Positions 25,677-37,290 of a stretch of 64,000 bases of DNA are shown here, in pieces. The position numbers were made by a program, and so were the translations under genes. The stretch's first letter is position 1; each line of letters opens with the position of its first letter. Source of the stretch: Eremophila alpestris peregrina (taxonomy: Eukaryota; Chordata; Aves; Passeriformes; Alaudidae); assembly GCA_009792885.1 (NCBI GenBank), contig WMCF01000008.1:21131578-21195577 (forward strand), given 5' to 3'. The notes under the pieces were generated by a model. It did no database searches. It worked only from the letters and a program-made list of their open reading frames with translations, and was not told where the DNA came from.

Positions 25677-25763
25677 GCATTAGTACACCTACATGTCTTC
25701 CCAAATTTTCTTCAGTAAATTCACAGTGCGTACAGTGCCTTGTGTTTGTCCTTTCTATACCTA
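25677..25763. repeat. False direct repeat, copy 2 (87 bp)
   Basis: Identical to 25554-25640 and immediately follows the adapter. It fits a walk round an 87-bp self-circularised fragment: genome into the fragment, through the junction adapter, back to the fragment start, and out into the genome. Removing one copy plus the adapter (123 bp) would restore a continuous sequence. Confidence 0.93.
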
Positions 25764-26936
25764 TGCTCTGCCATTCTGCCTTCTGCCCTGGTTTCCCAGA
25801 AGGACAGAGATGCTCTGGAAGGGAATTGGAGACAGTGTAGATGTGCCCAGTGACAACTGGGAGTATCACACAGTGATGAACTGGGAGTAGGATGCCAGAA
25901 CTAGCAGCTGACAAGGATCCAAGTTCCTGAGGAATACTACTTTTAAGGTAAAAGCCCTCCCCTTGCCATTCCTGACCAGTGAAAATACACTTAGCAAAAC
26001 AAGACTTTTTCATGCAACTTGGAAGAAAATATGAACATACAACAAACCTTTTAATTTTTTTTTTAGTGCTTACAGGAATACCTTTTTAGCACTAGGCAGA
26101 AAAACACACCAAACTCTTCAGACAACGTTCATTATGCTGTAAACATAATGATAAAAATTCTGTAAATATTAAAGTAAGTAAACACAATGACAATTAATGA
26201 AATAAAGCTCCGCATTTTACAGAAAATGAAACTGCAATTGTGATTAAAAGGTATGAACAAAATAGTATTATATCAAGGTGCTCTTTAAATGCAGATGTGG
26301 TTACTTCAAAACAAAATGAAAGGACTCTGCCAACAAGGTTTTCAAAGTCAAATAAATCTAACTTGTGTTTGTTGTTCTAATTTAGTAGGTCAGTATTTCA
26401 AGGAAAACCTGGAGATAAGCAAGCTGGCAGGAAAATAAGGGAAACTGTTGTGGGGAGGGTAGTGAGAAAAGGTTTTGGATCTGAATTACTCTTGGCATTT
26501 ACAGGTTGTGAGTAATGTTAATAAAAATTACAGCTGCAACAGTGATGACTCTCTGTTATAATACATACTGTCAGAAGCAGCCTCTTCAGTGACCTCTGGT
26601 AATATGATTCTGCTGGTGGATGCTTGCAAATCTGCTGAGGAAGCAAGTTAGAGCTGCAGAAATGGCAAGCCATTCCTCATTCCCCAAACAGGAATCTGGC
26701 ACTGAACTGGAGAATCAAAAACTACAACATATATTGTGCAAAAATAAATAAGAAAATAAAAAACCCCTTTTCCTACATGAGAGGAATACTTCTATTCTTT
26801 GGGAGATAAGGGTCATGATAGCACATAACCATAGACTTTATCTAACAGATGGATGGCTGTACTTTTGGCTGTGTAAAAATGTCTTTTGTCCACAGAATAA
26901 CTGCTGAATGAACAAAGCGATTGGAAAAAGGGTTAC
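25764..26936. other. Unique DNA, no supported gene
   Basis: The first 200 bp are more GC-rich. Together with the flanking artefact they hold a minus-strand open frame spanning 25534-26013. No domain is recognisable in the genuine part. The remainder is AT-rich with A/T homopolymer runs. Confidence 0.5.
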
Positions 26937-27012
26937 CTTTTGCATGCTGGGAGCAAACATATTTATTGCTCCGTCTTCAGCTATAGCACTCTGTATTTCA
27001 TCTTCAGCATAC
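26937..27012 (-). CDS. Candidate coding exon (76 bp), gene not recognised
   Basis: On the minus strand the acceptor tttgtaattttacag is followed by 76 bp and a donor AAAAG|gtaacc. Only one frame is open. It consists of one base (so the previous exon would end in phase 2) and 25 codons, beginning Y-A-E-D-E-I-Q-S-A-I-A-E-D-G-A-I and ending A-P-S-M-Q-K. It finishes exactly on a codon boundary at the donor. The other two frames hit stops. The peptide is acidic and balanced in composition, unlike the Phe/Leu/Lys-rich translations of the surrounding AT-rich DNA, and the 76 bp are visibly less AT-rich than their flanks. I do not recognise the family. A possible upstream exon ending at 27169 has an incompatible phase. 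It could be an exon of a gene with very long introns, an alternative exon, or chance. Confidence 0.35.
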
Positions 27013-30000
27013 CTGTAAAATTACAAATGCATCTATTATCTATCAGCATTTGCTAGAGAAATGCAACATAATTACAACAGCAAAAAGCTACTTAATTTGC
27101 AGTTCTTCTGGAGTTTGGTTTTATAATTTCAATACTACTTTCAAAAGAAAAAAAGGCAGCTGCTTACCTTAGCCACTAATCCATGAGAAAATGTTTTTTT
27201 TGTGAGAGTAATGCGCACTAAAAAGTAACTAATCATTAACACTCCACCCTTCTAGTGGCTAGATCTGTAACTACCAATTTCCTGGAGTTTCTGCCTAAAA
27301 GAAGCTGTATTCATCTTTTCATTTGTTCCTGAAGTACAGCAGAGTAGTTGAAGAAGCTGTGTTTATGTGTAAAAGAGAGTCAACTCCCTATTGTGAACAG
27401 GCTGTTTCTTGCCTATTATAGTAAATAAAATAGCTAAGCATTGTTTAAAAACTTATTTTAATACTGATATTTTTGTACTGCTTCTTTTCTCTCTCTTACA
27501 AAAAAAATCCAAAAAAACAAACAAACAAAAAAAAAACCCTGGTGAAAAGTATTTTTCATTCTAAGTGATTGTGGGAAGTAATGTATGGGGATAACAAGTG
27601 CAGTTGCTTGAACATTATTTGAACCCCATCTACTTCCTTCATACAGAACATGTCTCTTTGTATTGCACTGAAACTATTAACAAAATTTCATTTTAGAGCT
27701 GAAGAAGCTATCCAGATGTAAAAAAAAAAAAATTTTCCAATGTTCTTGGCAAATTTAAATTGTTTTGGTATTTACCTAATATTAAAATTTTAAATATTAA
27801 AATAAAAAATCACTGTAAATTAAACAGAGCATTTAAAGTTCTTAAAACTGCCCATTAGGTTTAAATATCAGGAGCTTTTCTCATTTATAATCTGAAACAG
27901 GAAAGTAGCAAATCTTGTGATATTTGGTGCATCTATAATTTCTTGAACTAACCAAAGTATGCCCTCCATAGAATGTTTTCCCAACTTTTCCAATGAAATC
28001 CCAACATTATTTTTGTGGGAGAATATGGAAATTGAGAATTTTCAAAAACAATTGACTTGGATGTGCAGAAAAAACCTTTAAAAGATCATGGAAGCTTCCT
28101 AAATAGTCCTCAGACATTTAATACAATCAAAATTTTCAAGTAGCTGTTTCAAACTCTCCTACTCTGGCAGTAAACTGCTACAGTTCTTTGCCCAGCTCTG
28201 ACAGAGCACTACAGCTGGAAATAAGACCATATATTTAATTGCCAAGTGTGGAGCCTTACATGCATAAAGACAAACAACAGTGAAAAAAAACATATTTCTC
28301 AGGCAAAGTACTTAGAATAATTCCAATTACTTTTATTTTGCTGAAGAGCAAGAGCTTCCAGCTTACTCCTGGAAATAAATGTCTTTATTACCATTGGCAT
28401 TATCAGTCAAACCTATTACTTCAGTGTCTGAGGGCCTCTTTCCCCCCTAACAAACATTCACTCATTCAACCACAGTAGGCACTGCTAGAGCCCACAATGA
28501 TATGTGTTTTCTCTAATCTAAATAAGCAAGGCACTGGTCAGGAGTAAAAAAGTAGAATGAGAGCAGTCACATCACAACACTTCAGAATTTGAAGCTTGAA
28601 GTCTGTAATCCTTGGAAAAATAATCCCCATGAATTCTGGGAGAAGCTAAACAGGATGAAACGTGAAGGGAAAGAGTGCAGAGTTAATAAAGCAGGGATGA
28701 TTAGGTAACTGGGACAAAATAAAAGCCGAGGTGAAGATCAAGAAAAGTGGATGGAAAAATCAATTCAGAATTGCAGGCATTTTAAAATTGCAAACATTTT
28801 ATGTATGCATTTCTCATAAGTCTTTTATTATAGATTTCCAAGTCGAATCACTTCTATTCTTTCATGTGTTAGAGCTAAGAGACAAAGAGAATACTTAGAA
28901 AACAGAAAGATTTCTTCAGATATTTCATTGCTTTCTTTTTGTGACTTCATGCAGGCAAACAGCAGTAACAAGAGATTATTAACTGAAATTATTAGTGAGG
29001 CAAGCATATTAGATTATTTTTTTTATACTGCTTTTGAAAAAAAAAAAAAAAGACTACTAACTACTAAGATTATTTCCCTAGTCTGATTCTGGCTAATATT
29101 ACTATAATATATCTGATTATTTACCACACCTAGGTAGATATATATACAAAATGGAAATGAGAGCTTTAGCTCCCACACTTGCAGTGCAGAGCCAGAGCAT
29201 TCCTCCTTTCTGTTTCCTAACTGCAGGCATCTGGATATACCCTTTAATCTTGGTTTGACTCAAGCCCCACTGTTGGCCCCATATGGGAACAGTTTCCAGA
29301 GTTTTGCTGCTGTTGGGGAAGTTTCCTCTCCCAGCAAGGTTTTTAGCTTTAGAGAGCCTCAATCAAAGGCAATAAGTCCTACCTGAAAGTTTGAGCTGTG
29401 GCCTTTAACTCCTCCCTTCAGCTCCATTACCTGGCACATGCTGCAGTCTGAGATTCTTCATTACATGGTCACACAACCAAAGCACAAGAGAGAAAACTGT
29501 ACACTGACCGTGCATGCACATATGCATACATACAGCACCATCTCAACAGACAGTGCAAATCAGCATGCTTGTTCCCATGTCAGGAATGCACAACTGACTC
29601 ATTTTTTTGTTAGAAACTTTATTGCATCAAAAAAATGCCACATTATTTTTCATATTAGGCACATTTTCAGAGCAGAAATTCGATAAGTAGTCGAGGAATA
29701 AGAAAATTGGGATTTAAACTGCCATCTACATTTGAGTAAGATGCTTTAGACTGTCTTTGCAGTCAATGGAGAGAAGTTGGCATTTCTGTGGCACACTTTA
29801 TCTCATCTTAAAATAGCTGTCTGAAGCAGGTCAGACAAATTGTCCCCTTGCAGTGCCTTTTACTCCCCACTGACTATAAAAAGCATGACTAGCTCAGAGG
29901 TACATGTCTACACTGTAGACATTTAGAGATAGGTGATAAATTCCATACTGTATGATTTATGATGAGCTGACTTTGATGGCCAAGGAAGGTTGGGTTCCAA

Positions 30001-31500
30001 CTCAATTTTCCCCTGCTCCAAAGCTGGGTTGTTCATAGGGTTTCTCAGCAAAGTGGATACCACTGTATCTCTAAGGAACTGAACTCATGCGGTAGCCTTA
30101 GATTCTTGACACTTAAACAGACCTTCAGAGGTTACTTATTCATAGAACTGGTGGACATGTGGTCATCTCTGAAACCATCCCACCCTTTTGAAACACTCAT
30201 TGGAGTATTTGGCTGAATGAACCAATAGACTGAAAAGTTATTAGGTGAAGGCCAATAGAGGAATAGGCAGGTAGCACTACTACATACCTGTCTGAGGGAA
30301 ACAGTGATAAAAATTTCAAACAAAATTAGGCAAAAGGTTTCTCATCTCCTCGCATTTATCCTTAAGTAATTGATCGAAATGAGATATAATAACAGCATAA
30401 ATAAAACTACTCATCTTTAGCTATATCTTTTCCTTCTTCATCTTCTTCCTACTCCTTTTACTCAAGTAATTCAGTCTTTTATTTGTGATAGAAAATACCT
30501 CCTACTGATCCCACTGAAACCAAGCTGGTATTAAATATGAATAAGAGTTTCATTATTCAGCAATATGCTGTATATGCACTGTATATCTTTGTCTTATAAG
30601 CTATAGGATTTCTGTGGTTCAGGGACTCTATTTATTGTTACCTTCATAATTATATCATCTAAAAACTATCATATATATGATCAAAAGAGTAGTACTATTT
30701 GCACAGAGAGAATAATAAAATCACTCTAGTTTAAGCAAGTGTCTTCTTAAATAAGGAAATATCTTCTTAAGTGATGGTCATACTGAATTTTAATGGTATA
30801 CTTTCCAATTTTGTACTGTAAAACTGAACTTTGATTTGTAACCTTCCAGGCTCCATACATGGCACAAGGATGAATGCTGCTTGAAAGTAACTGATAGGTC
30901 AAGTTGCTATTATTACACTTGCTTCTTTGTTCATGAAGAGAAGCGTGAATTTTTTTTCCTAACAATATTACCATAAAGGAGAATCCTTAGATATTCTCTA
31001 AAAGAGTTTCTCCAAGACAGTTACATTTAAAAACCATTGAATGCATTGAAAAATCTTACACTGAATTCAGTTTGCTTTGGTTTTGGCCCTTGTAGAACCC
31101 ACTAGTACTTTAAGGATGAGAGAAAAAAAATTCTTTCTGTTTCTTCATGCAATTTTAAAGGATGTTTCCCACTTAATTTTTTTTGTCTTAATTCTATTAT
31201 TCTATGAGAACCTTAATGTGATACCTCATTTCTTTGTGATAGCCTAGTCCATTTTAATATAAACTCTTGAAAGAAAACTATCTTTTTTCAGAAGCCATAA
31301 TTTCTCATTTCAATGACCAGAAGTTATTATTTTGAGTTAAATTACTGTGACACTCTGATTATGGATGGAAGAGTCAGAATACAGAAAATTCTAGTCCTAA
31401 ATTAGTAAGGCAATTATTTTCATTTTCATCCAATTAATTCAGCCTCACACAGCATGGAAACACAACATGATCAACATTGGTCCTTCACAACTTCCCTCTC
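27013..31500. other. Unique AT-rich non-coding DNA
   Basis: About 4.5 kb. An A-rich simple tract lies at 27501-27536 (AAAC units and poly A) and another A run at about 29037-29051. No exon with both splice signals and an open frame was convincing, and no RNA gene was recognised. Confidence 0.5.
27501..27536. repeat. A-rich / (AAAC)n simple repeat
   Basis: Mixture of poly(A) and AAAC units; low complexity. Confidence 0.85.
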
Positions 31501-32578
31501 CCTAAACTGGAGAGAGATGGATTTGATGGGTGGAGTGTTAGATGGATAAGAAGTTTTTGGACAGTCAGATCCAGAGGGTAGTGGTCAATGCCTCATAGTC
31601 CTGATGGCCATCAGTGATAATTGGTGTCCCTCAAGGGTTAGCGTTGGGACCAGTGTTATTTAATATCTTCACTAATGACACAGAAAAAGGGCACAAGTGC
31701 ACCCTTGGCAAATTTGCAGATGACACTAAGGTGAGTGGTGCAGTTTTCACAGCTGAAGGACTGGATGCCATCCAGAGGGACCTGGACAAGCTCAAGTAGT
31801 GGGCTGGTGGAAATGCCATGAGTTTTAACAGGACCAAGTGCAAGGTGCTGCAGCTGGGTCAGGGCAACCCTCACATCGACAGAAGGCTGGGGGAGGAACA
31901 GATCCAGAGCAGCTCTGCCAAGAAAGGACCTGGGGTGCATGAGAGGCTGGACATGAGCAGGCAAAGTGCCCTCCCAGCCCAGAAAGCCAATTGTACCCTG
32001 GGCTGCATCAAGAGCAGTGTGGCCAGCTGCTCAAGGGAGGGGATTCTGCCCCACTGCTCCACTCTGGTGAGACCCCACCTGGAGGGCTGCATCCAGCTCT
32101 GGGGCCCCACCACAGGAGGGACATCAGTCATCAACCATGATGATTAGAGAGTTGGAGCACCTCCCCAGTGGGGAAAGGATGGGAGAATTGGGATTGTTCA
32201 GCCTGGAAGAGAGAAGGCTTTGGGGTGACCTAATTGCAGCTTTCCAATGCCTGATAGGAGCCTACAGGAAGGGATGGAGAGAATGCATTTACAAGAGCAT
32301 ATAGTGACAGGACAAGGGCAATGGCTTTAAACTGAAAGTGAGTAGTTATGAATTAGACATTTGGAAGAAATTTCATTACTGTGAGGGTGGTGAGGCGCTG
32401 GAACAATTTGCGCAGTGAACTTGCGGATTCCTCATCCCTGAAATACTCAAGTCTAGGTTGGGGATAGGGCTCAGAGCAACATCTTGTCTAGTGGAAGATG
32501 TACGTGCCCATGGCAGGAGGGTTGGGACTAAATGATCTTTAAGGTATCTTCAAAGCCAAGCCATTCTCTTATTCTATG
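31501..32578 (+). mobile_element. CR1 LINE, 5'-truncated, with the end of the reverse-transcriptase frame
   Basis: About 1.08 kb holding the 3' part of CR1 ORF2 and the complete 3' end. It opens with the conserved 'gagagatggatttgatgggt' segment and closes with a CR1 terminus ending in a single ATTCTATG-type octamer. The copy is dead: the 5' part of ORF2 and all of ORF1 are missing and the frame has a stop at 31797-31799. CR1 moves by target-primed reverse transcription, which explains the 5' truncation. Confidence 0.95.
31614..32147 (+). pseudogene. CR1 ORF2 fragment (reverse transcriptase, C-terminal part)
   Basis: The frame carries the reverse-transcriptase motif V-P-Q-G, then G-P-V-L-F-N-I, and the catalytic F-A-D-D box at 31713-31724, the CR1 equivalent of Y-x-D-D. 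A TAG at 31797-31799 interrupts it. The same frame resumes and covers the downstream segment with K-C-K-V-L-Q-L-G and V-R-P-H-L-E-G-C to a stop at 32145-32147. So this is one frame broken by one in-frame stop, not two genes. The N-terminal endonuclease and most of the polymerase fingers are absent. It makes no functional protein. Confidence 0.9.
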
Positions 32579-34106
32579 TTTACCTATAGGAATTTCTAAA
32601 TGTTGTATTATGTTGGATAGGAATTGAAATGCCTCTATAGCTCTTCTCTGACTTCCACAGGCCTTGCTATACTATGATCAATACATAAAATAAAAACTTC
32701 AAGCAGGCAAGATATGTGGAAGTATATCTGGGAGCACAAAAAATTATGTGGTGAGAACAGGTCAGAATCACATTTACATCAGTGTTTGACAAATGAAAGA
32801 CATGATGTTTTAACAGGGTTAGATGAATTCTTTTTTTAAGGTTTTGAATATTTGTTGTCCATATGCTGCAAGTGCTTAACATATGAACTAAATGCCATGA
32901 GGAATATTCTGTTTCCTATTAAGACACTAAACTTTTGCTTTGCATTCATGTCCATGGTGCCATATATGATACAGTTTGTTTTGTACTCAATTTAAAAGGT
33001 TTCAATGGGCTTTCTTGTTTAAGAATCATGTTCTGTAAATATGAAACAGAATTTCTAACTAAGAAATTTATCAAACAGAAAGAAAAAAAAGAGGATGTGA
33101 CAATGATTAAATATACTCCTTTCAGGACTGGAAGAGGGGTTCAGAAGATAATTGTTCTTAATATAAAAATGGCCTGAAGAAGTAACATAAAATGTACTCT
33201 AATTAACTTTGCCAGTTAGTGAAGCTATACATTTTTTACTTGAAAATACTTGTATTTCTTCTGTTCCAAAAATGCACATAATTAAACATTAATTCAATTT
33301 TAATTGCATCCCTAGTGAACACTCCCATTTTGTCTTTTAAAACTTTGGCTAGTCTAAAGCAAAAGAACTTGTACTGGCAAATCAGCCAGAGGCATGATGT
33401 TGTCTTTGATTGACAGCTACACTAGTAACTCTTTTAATAAGATGGGGATGATATGGTTGGTATAGATAATTTTTCTCAGTGTGGGTGACAGCCTCAGGCA
33501 CAAGCAGTCTAAATGAATGCTTGAAACCCTATACTTTTAAGTAGTCACAGCATAGCTAATCCAACACTTCCCTATATCAGGCTATCACATATCAGATGCT
33601 CTCAAGTATCTGTCCAGCAACAGAGGAGAGTAAGAACTCACTTATCTAATAAAGTGTGATTGGAGTTATTTCATGTGTGTGCTTCAAAAAGCAGTTTTGT
33701 TGCAGTAATTAATTAGATGATAAGTGTTTGCTGTGTATGCATATGAGCAGTGTCTACAGTGCTGCTGCCAAAGAAGGACCTATGCAAGAAGCTTATGAAG
33801 TAGAATGTGTGGAGCTGAGGATCTAGTTTATAATCATGAAGAGGACAGTCTGAGACTAATGGAGATGAGTTGCAAAGAGCTTTGGAAGTAAAATAGAAAA
33901 ACACTGTTATACAGCCAGGAAAAGGGAAAATTTGTCTGTTTTGATGAACAGCCAGGTTTCTTCCTTTGACCCTTCTACAGTAACAATAAATCAGCTATTT
34001 CAGCTATAGACTTTGCTGCTCTAAGTAATTTCCATGGCAAAAGGATATAGCCTGCATAATGCCCAGTGTTCCTCTGCACTCTTTGGTTTTGCAAAAGATT
34101 TTTTTG
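32579..34106. other. Unique AT-rich non-coding DNA
   Basis: No gene recognised. It contains TGATTGACAG at 33407-33416, which matches the PBX-MEIS composite homeodomain site. One 10-bp match is weak evidence for an enhancer. Confidence 0.5.
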
Positions 34107-34530
34107 TGGTAAGGTTTTGGTAGCAAAGGAGTTAGAGTGGTGGCTTCTGTGAGAAGCTTCCAGAAGCTCTATGTTTGATAGAGCCAGAACCAGACAGTGC
34201 CAAGATGGACCTGAGAATGGACAAAGCCAAGTCCATCAGCTATGGTGGATGTGATGCCATCAGCCTATGGGATAACATATTTAAGATGGAGAAAAGGCTA
34301 TTGTCCAGGAGAAAATTGCAGCCAGAGAAGAGAGAACTGAGAATATACCAGGGGGACAGCTCTCCAGGCACCCAGGTCAGTGAACAAGGAGGGGAAGGAG
34401 GCGCTCAAGGTACCAGAGCAGAAATTCCCCTGCAGCCTGTGATGAAGATCATGTTGAGGCAGCTGTGTCCCTGCAACCCATGAGGTCTGGTGGAGCAGAG
34501 ACACATCTGCAGCCCACAGAGGACATGACA
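34107..34530 (+). mobile_element. Dispersed songbird-type repeat, probably LTR-derived
   Basis: The segment runs from 'ggttttggtagcaaaggagt' through 'tggcttctgtgagaagcttc', 'gggataacatatttaagatg' and 'cccctgcagcctgtgatgaa' to 'ctgcagcccacagagg'. It is markedly more GC-rich than its flanks and has the look of a repeat I recall as common in songbird genomes. The element class is uncertain: it may be a retroviral LTR with adjoining leader. The long open frame across it (34175-34483) is most simply a by-product. Boundaries are approximate and no target-site duplication was found. Confidence 0.5.
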
Positions 34531-36338
34531 CCATGCCACAAATGAGTGAGGTTTTGTAATTGATACAATACAAACACATCTCTCTTTTCTGTGACAAAAT
34601 AAATATTTTTATAAGTGTGCTGGTTTCATGTAACATTAATGGTGCAATTCTTTAATCAAATAAATTGTTCTTCTCCTGGCAAACAAACAGGTATACTGAA
34701 GTCAAATAAAATTGCTGTATATCAAGCATATAGCAATTAGGTGGTTTTCTCACAGCATTCTGCTATGAGAATACTATGTTTGATGTACAGCAGTGGTATC
34801 AAAGTGAAATGCAAACTGCTGACAGAATCAAAAGCAATGCAATTTGTGAAGCCAAAGGTTAATTTTCATCTTAGTTTTACAGTGTGATAGTTATTTCGGG
34901 ACATGTTGTGGTGTTCTACCTAGATACTACCCCTTCACAAACACAGAGGTCTTTCCAGTTGATAGAAAGACTCATAGTAACAAGAAAGAACTTCACATCA
35001 GATAGGTAGGCCACAATTCAGTAAGGGTTTTAAGCAGTTCTAAATGTTATGCATATGTCTGGATTGCTTTAATAAAGAAGTTTTGAGTAAATCATGTATG
35101 AAAGTAACTTTTTCAAACACTTAATGTGAACATGCTGAAGACTTCTGAACAGGAAGATTTAAATTTTGGTTATGAAGAATGTAAATCCATTAAGTAATAA
35201 ATCTCTTTTAACTTGATTTTATTGTGTCAATGTTTTGTTGTTTGGGGTTTTTTTCATTACCCAGTCAATAGAGTTCCACCTTGCAATGTTTCATTCAGCC
35301 TGTGGATTTTAAAGAAGCATCACATATGGTACCAGCATTTCCCTTCCAGCAGTGGATGGTCTGGTACCTTAATCAAGCTGATTTTTTTTTCTTTTGTATT
35401 AAAAAGCTTAGCTCAACTTTTTCTCTTTTAAAATTTTATGCTGCTTGACTACATTCATTTTAAAGTATGTGTGTGCACACATGCACAGTAAAGTGCCTGG
35501 TAACTGTATTATGTAGCCAGGAACATCTCAGTGTTTCCGTAACTATTCCTTGCTTCTTGAGATTTATCACAAGGCAATAAAAACTCAGCTAACTGAAAAC
35601 AAGGCTTCTGTGCTTTAACATACTTTACTTCATTTGGAACAAAAAAATCAAAAAGTTCAATTTCAGCAATAAAATTCTAAGGAAATATAAAGAGAAAAAT
35701 AGTAAGAAAAACTTCCCACAAAGGCTGTATTGTTTTTGTCCTTCTAATAACAATTATTCAGACCACTAATTAATAACAAAGGGCATAAATGCCTCGATAA
35801 TTCCAAGGGAAAATGCACTTTAAAAGGTCTTGTAACACCTATAATACATAATTATAATTGTTGCACAGGGTCATATTTTGGGTTTTGCTTTAAATACAGA
35901 TACTCTCCTTATTTTCTGGGTTAGATATATTTTTTGTTCTGTTATAAAAGTTACATTTTTTTTCTACAAATAAAGTTCATATGAACAGTGTCTTACGTCT
36001 CTGTTTTCTCCAACATATTAACGTGTAGTACTACAGCTGTGTGTCAAAAAAATTGTTACTAAAAAAAGGTCAAGAATTAAGAGCCTGCAGAGCTTAAACA
36101 CAAAGATAGCTCAAGAAGAGTGTGTTGTTTTGAAATTATTCCTTTTCTACAGCAGCATGAATCTGAGGAAAATCAAACTTTGAAGAGTATTTAGATAGAT
36201 GAATAACTATCTTAATATGCCACAGAGAGAGTATAAAGTCATGTCTGGGAACTTGAAATGGACTATGAATTTCTTGTGCCTACATATCACTGAAGGAAAT
36301 TGTTACTGTGAAAAATTGTCTGTTTTGAGATGACTGTC
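34531..36338. other. Unique AT-rich non-coding DNA
   Basis: About 1.8 kb. A polyadenylation-like AATAAA near 34599 lies just after the dispersed element and may belong to it. Otherwise nothing is recognised. Confidence 0.5.
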
Positions 36339-36992
36339 TGTAAGGACTTAAAGATCACAGTTGTCTGTCTCAAATACTGCAAAGGCCAAATAAGGACTTT
36401 GCCATGAGATAAGCACAAAATGGAGTGGCAGAATGGCACTAATTCCAGTTCTGGCAGAAGGAAGACCTGGTTAGCACATCCTGGGTAACACATCCAGACA
36501 AAAATTCCCACTGTGGCAAATCCTGGAAAGGAGCAACTGCTCAGACACATATCACCAGTCAAACAATCACCCTAAGGTGTGAGTCAGATGGCATCTGTGA
36601 CCACCCAAGCTTCCCCCCAAATGGAACTTCATGGAACTTGGACTGTAAATTAAGCCGTGTGACAGGAACTTGGGATAAGATAGGGGTGATTTTATTGCCT
36701 AAGGGTTGTCTCAGACAAAGGGGGAGGTTAACAAAGCAGGGGGAGAGGAGTATATCACTGATAATGGCAACAAAGAATGCAAAATTTATGGCCTCAAGGA
36801 AAGCCAACTCAACAACAGCCCTGAAATCAGGTCAGGCTGGGAAAAAGGTAATTCTGACAGGGGGGCATCACAACCCACCAACTCAAAACACTGAGCATGG
36901 GACTATTTAGCATTAGAAGAGAGGGAACCATTTAACCAGCAAAATAAGAGAACTGTGTAGCCAATAAGCATGACTTACTTTGTTTGCTAAAA

Positions 36993-37002
36993 TATATAAA
37001 TA
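36993..37002 (+). promoter_or_regulatory. LTR TATA box
   Basis: TATATAAATA, about 210 bp upstream of the LTR polyadenylation signal. Confidence 0.55.
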
Positions 37003-37202
37003 CTGGAAAATTTTGAAGTACCATGGGACCCCCCACCACCAAGAAGCCTGGGTGAAGAATATTGGTAAATTTATCCCATATACCAATGGGATACTTCTGG
37101 ATCCATGGCTGGTGATATCTTCTGCTTGATCTCATTCTCTGTCTCTCTCCTCTTTTTTTCTTTTCTACTTCTTTCTATCTCTCTACCTCACATTGACTGT
37201 TA

Positions 37203-37208
37203 AATAAA
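37203..37208 (+). promoter_or_regulatory. LTR polyadenylation signal
   Basis: AATAAA after the pyrimidine-rich block and about 80 bp before the LTR end; its position matches the ATTAAA of the related LTRs. Confidence 0.55.
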
Positions 37209-37290
37209 ATCCACATTATTGACTTTGGCCTATGGTCTAATTTGCACCTTAATTTGTGCAGAGGCATCTCTCAATAATCAGACCTTAACA

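Larger units (their letters stand above)
36339..37290 (+). mobile_element. Solo ERV LTR, 952 bp
   Basis: Begins TGTAAGGACTTAAAG and ends ...gaccttaaca, the TG...CA termini of an LTR. The first 15 bases and the last 70 or so closely match the LTRs at 44597-45111 and 46146-46690. A TATA box (36993-37002), a pyrimidine-rich block (about 37131-37190) and AATAAA (37203-37208) follow in proper U3-R-U5 order. The segment 'ctttggcctatggtctaatt', followed by 'gcagaggcatctctc', is shared with the shorter LTRs. The U3 part is about 430 bp longer and mostly unrelated. Flanking 4-6 bp do not form a clear target-site duplication, and no internal genes are attached. Confidence 0.8.

Noticed and set aside
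27165..27222. Exon immediately upstream (minus strand) of the 26937 candidate
   Set aside because: The only open frame ends in phase 0, while the 26937 exon needs a preceding phase-2 end, so they cannot be joined in frame.
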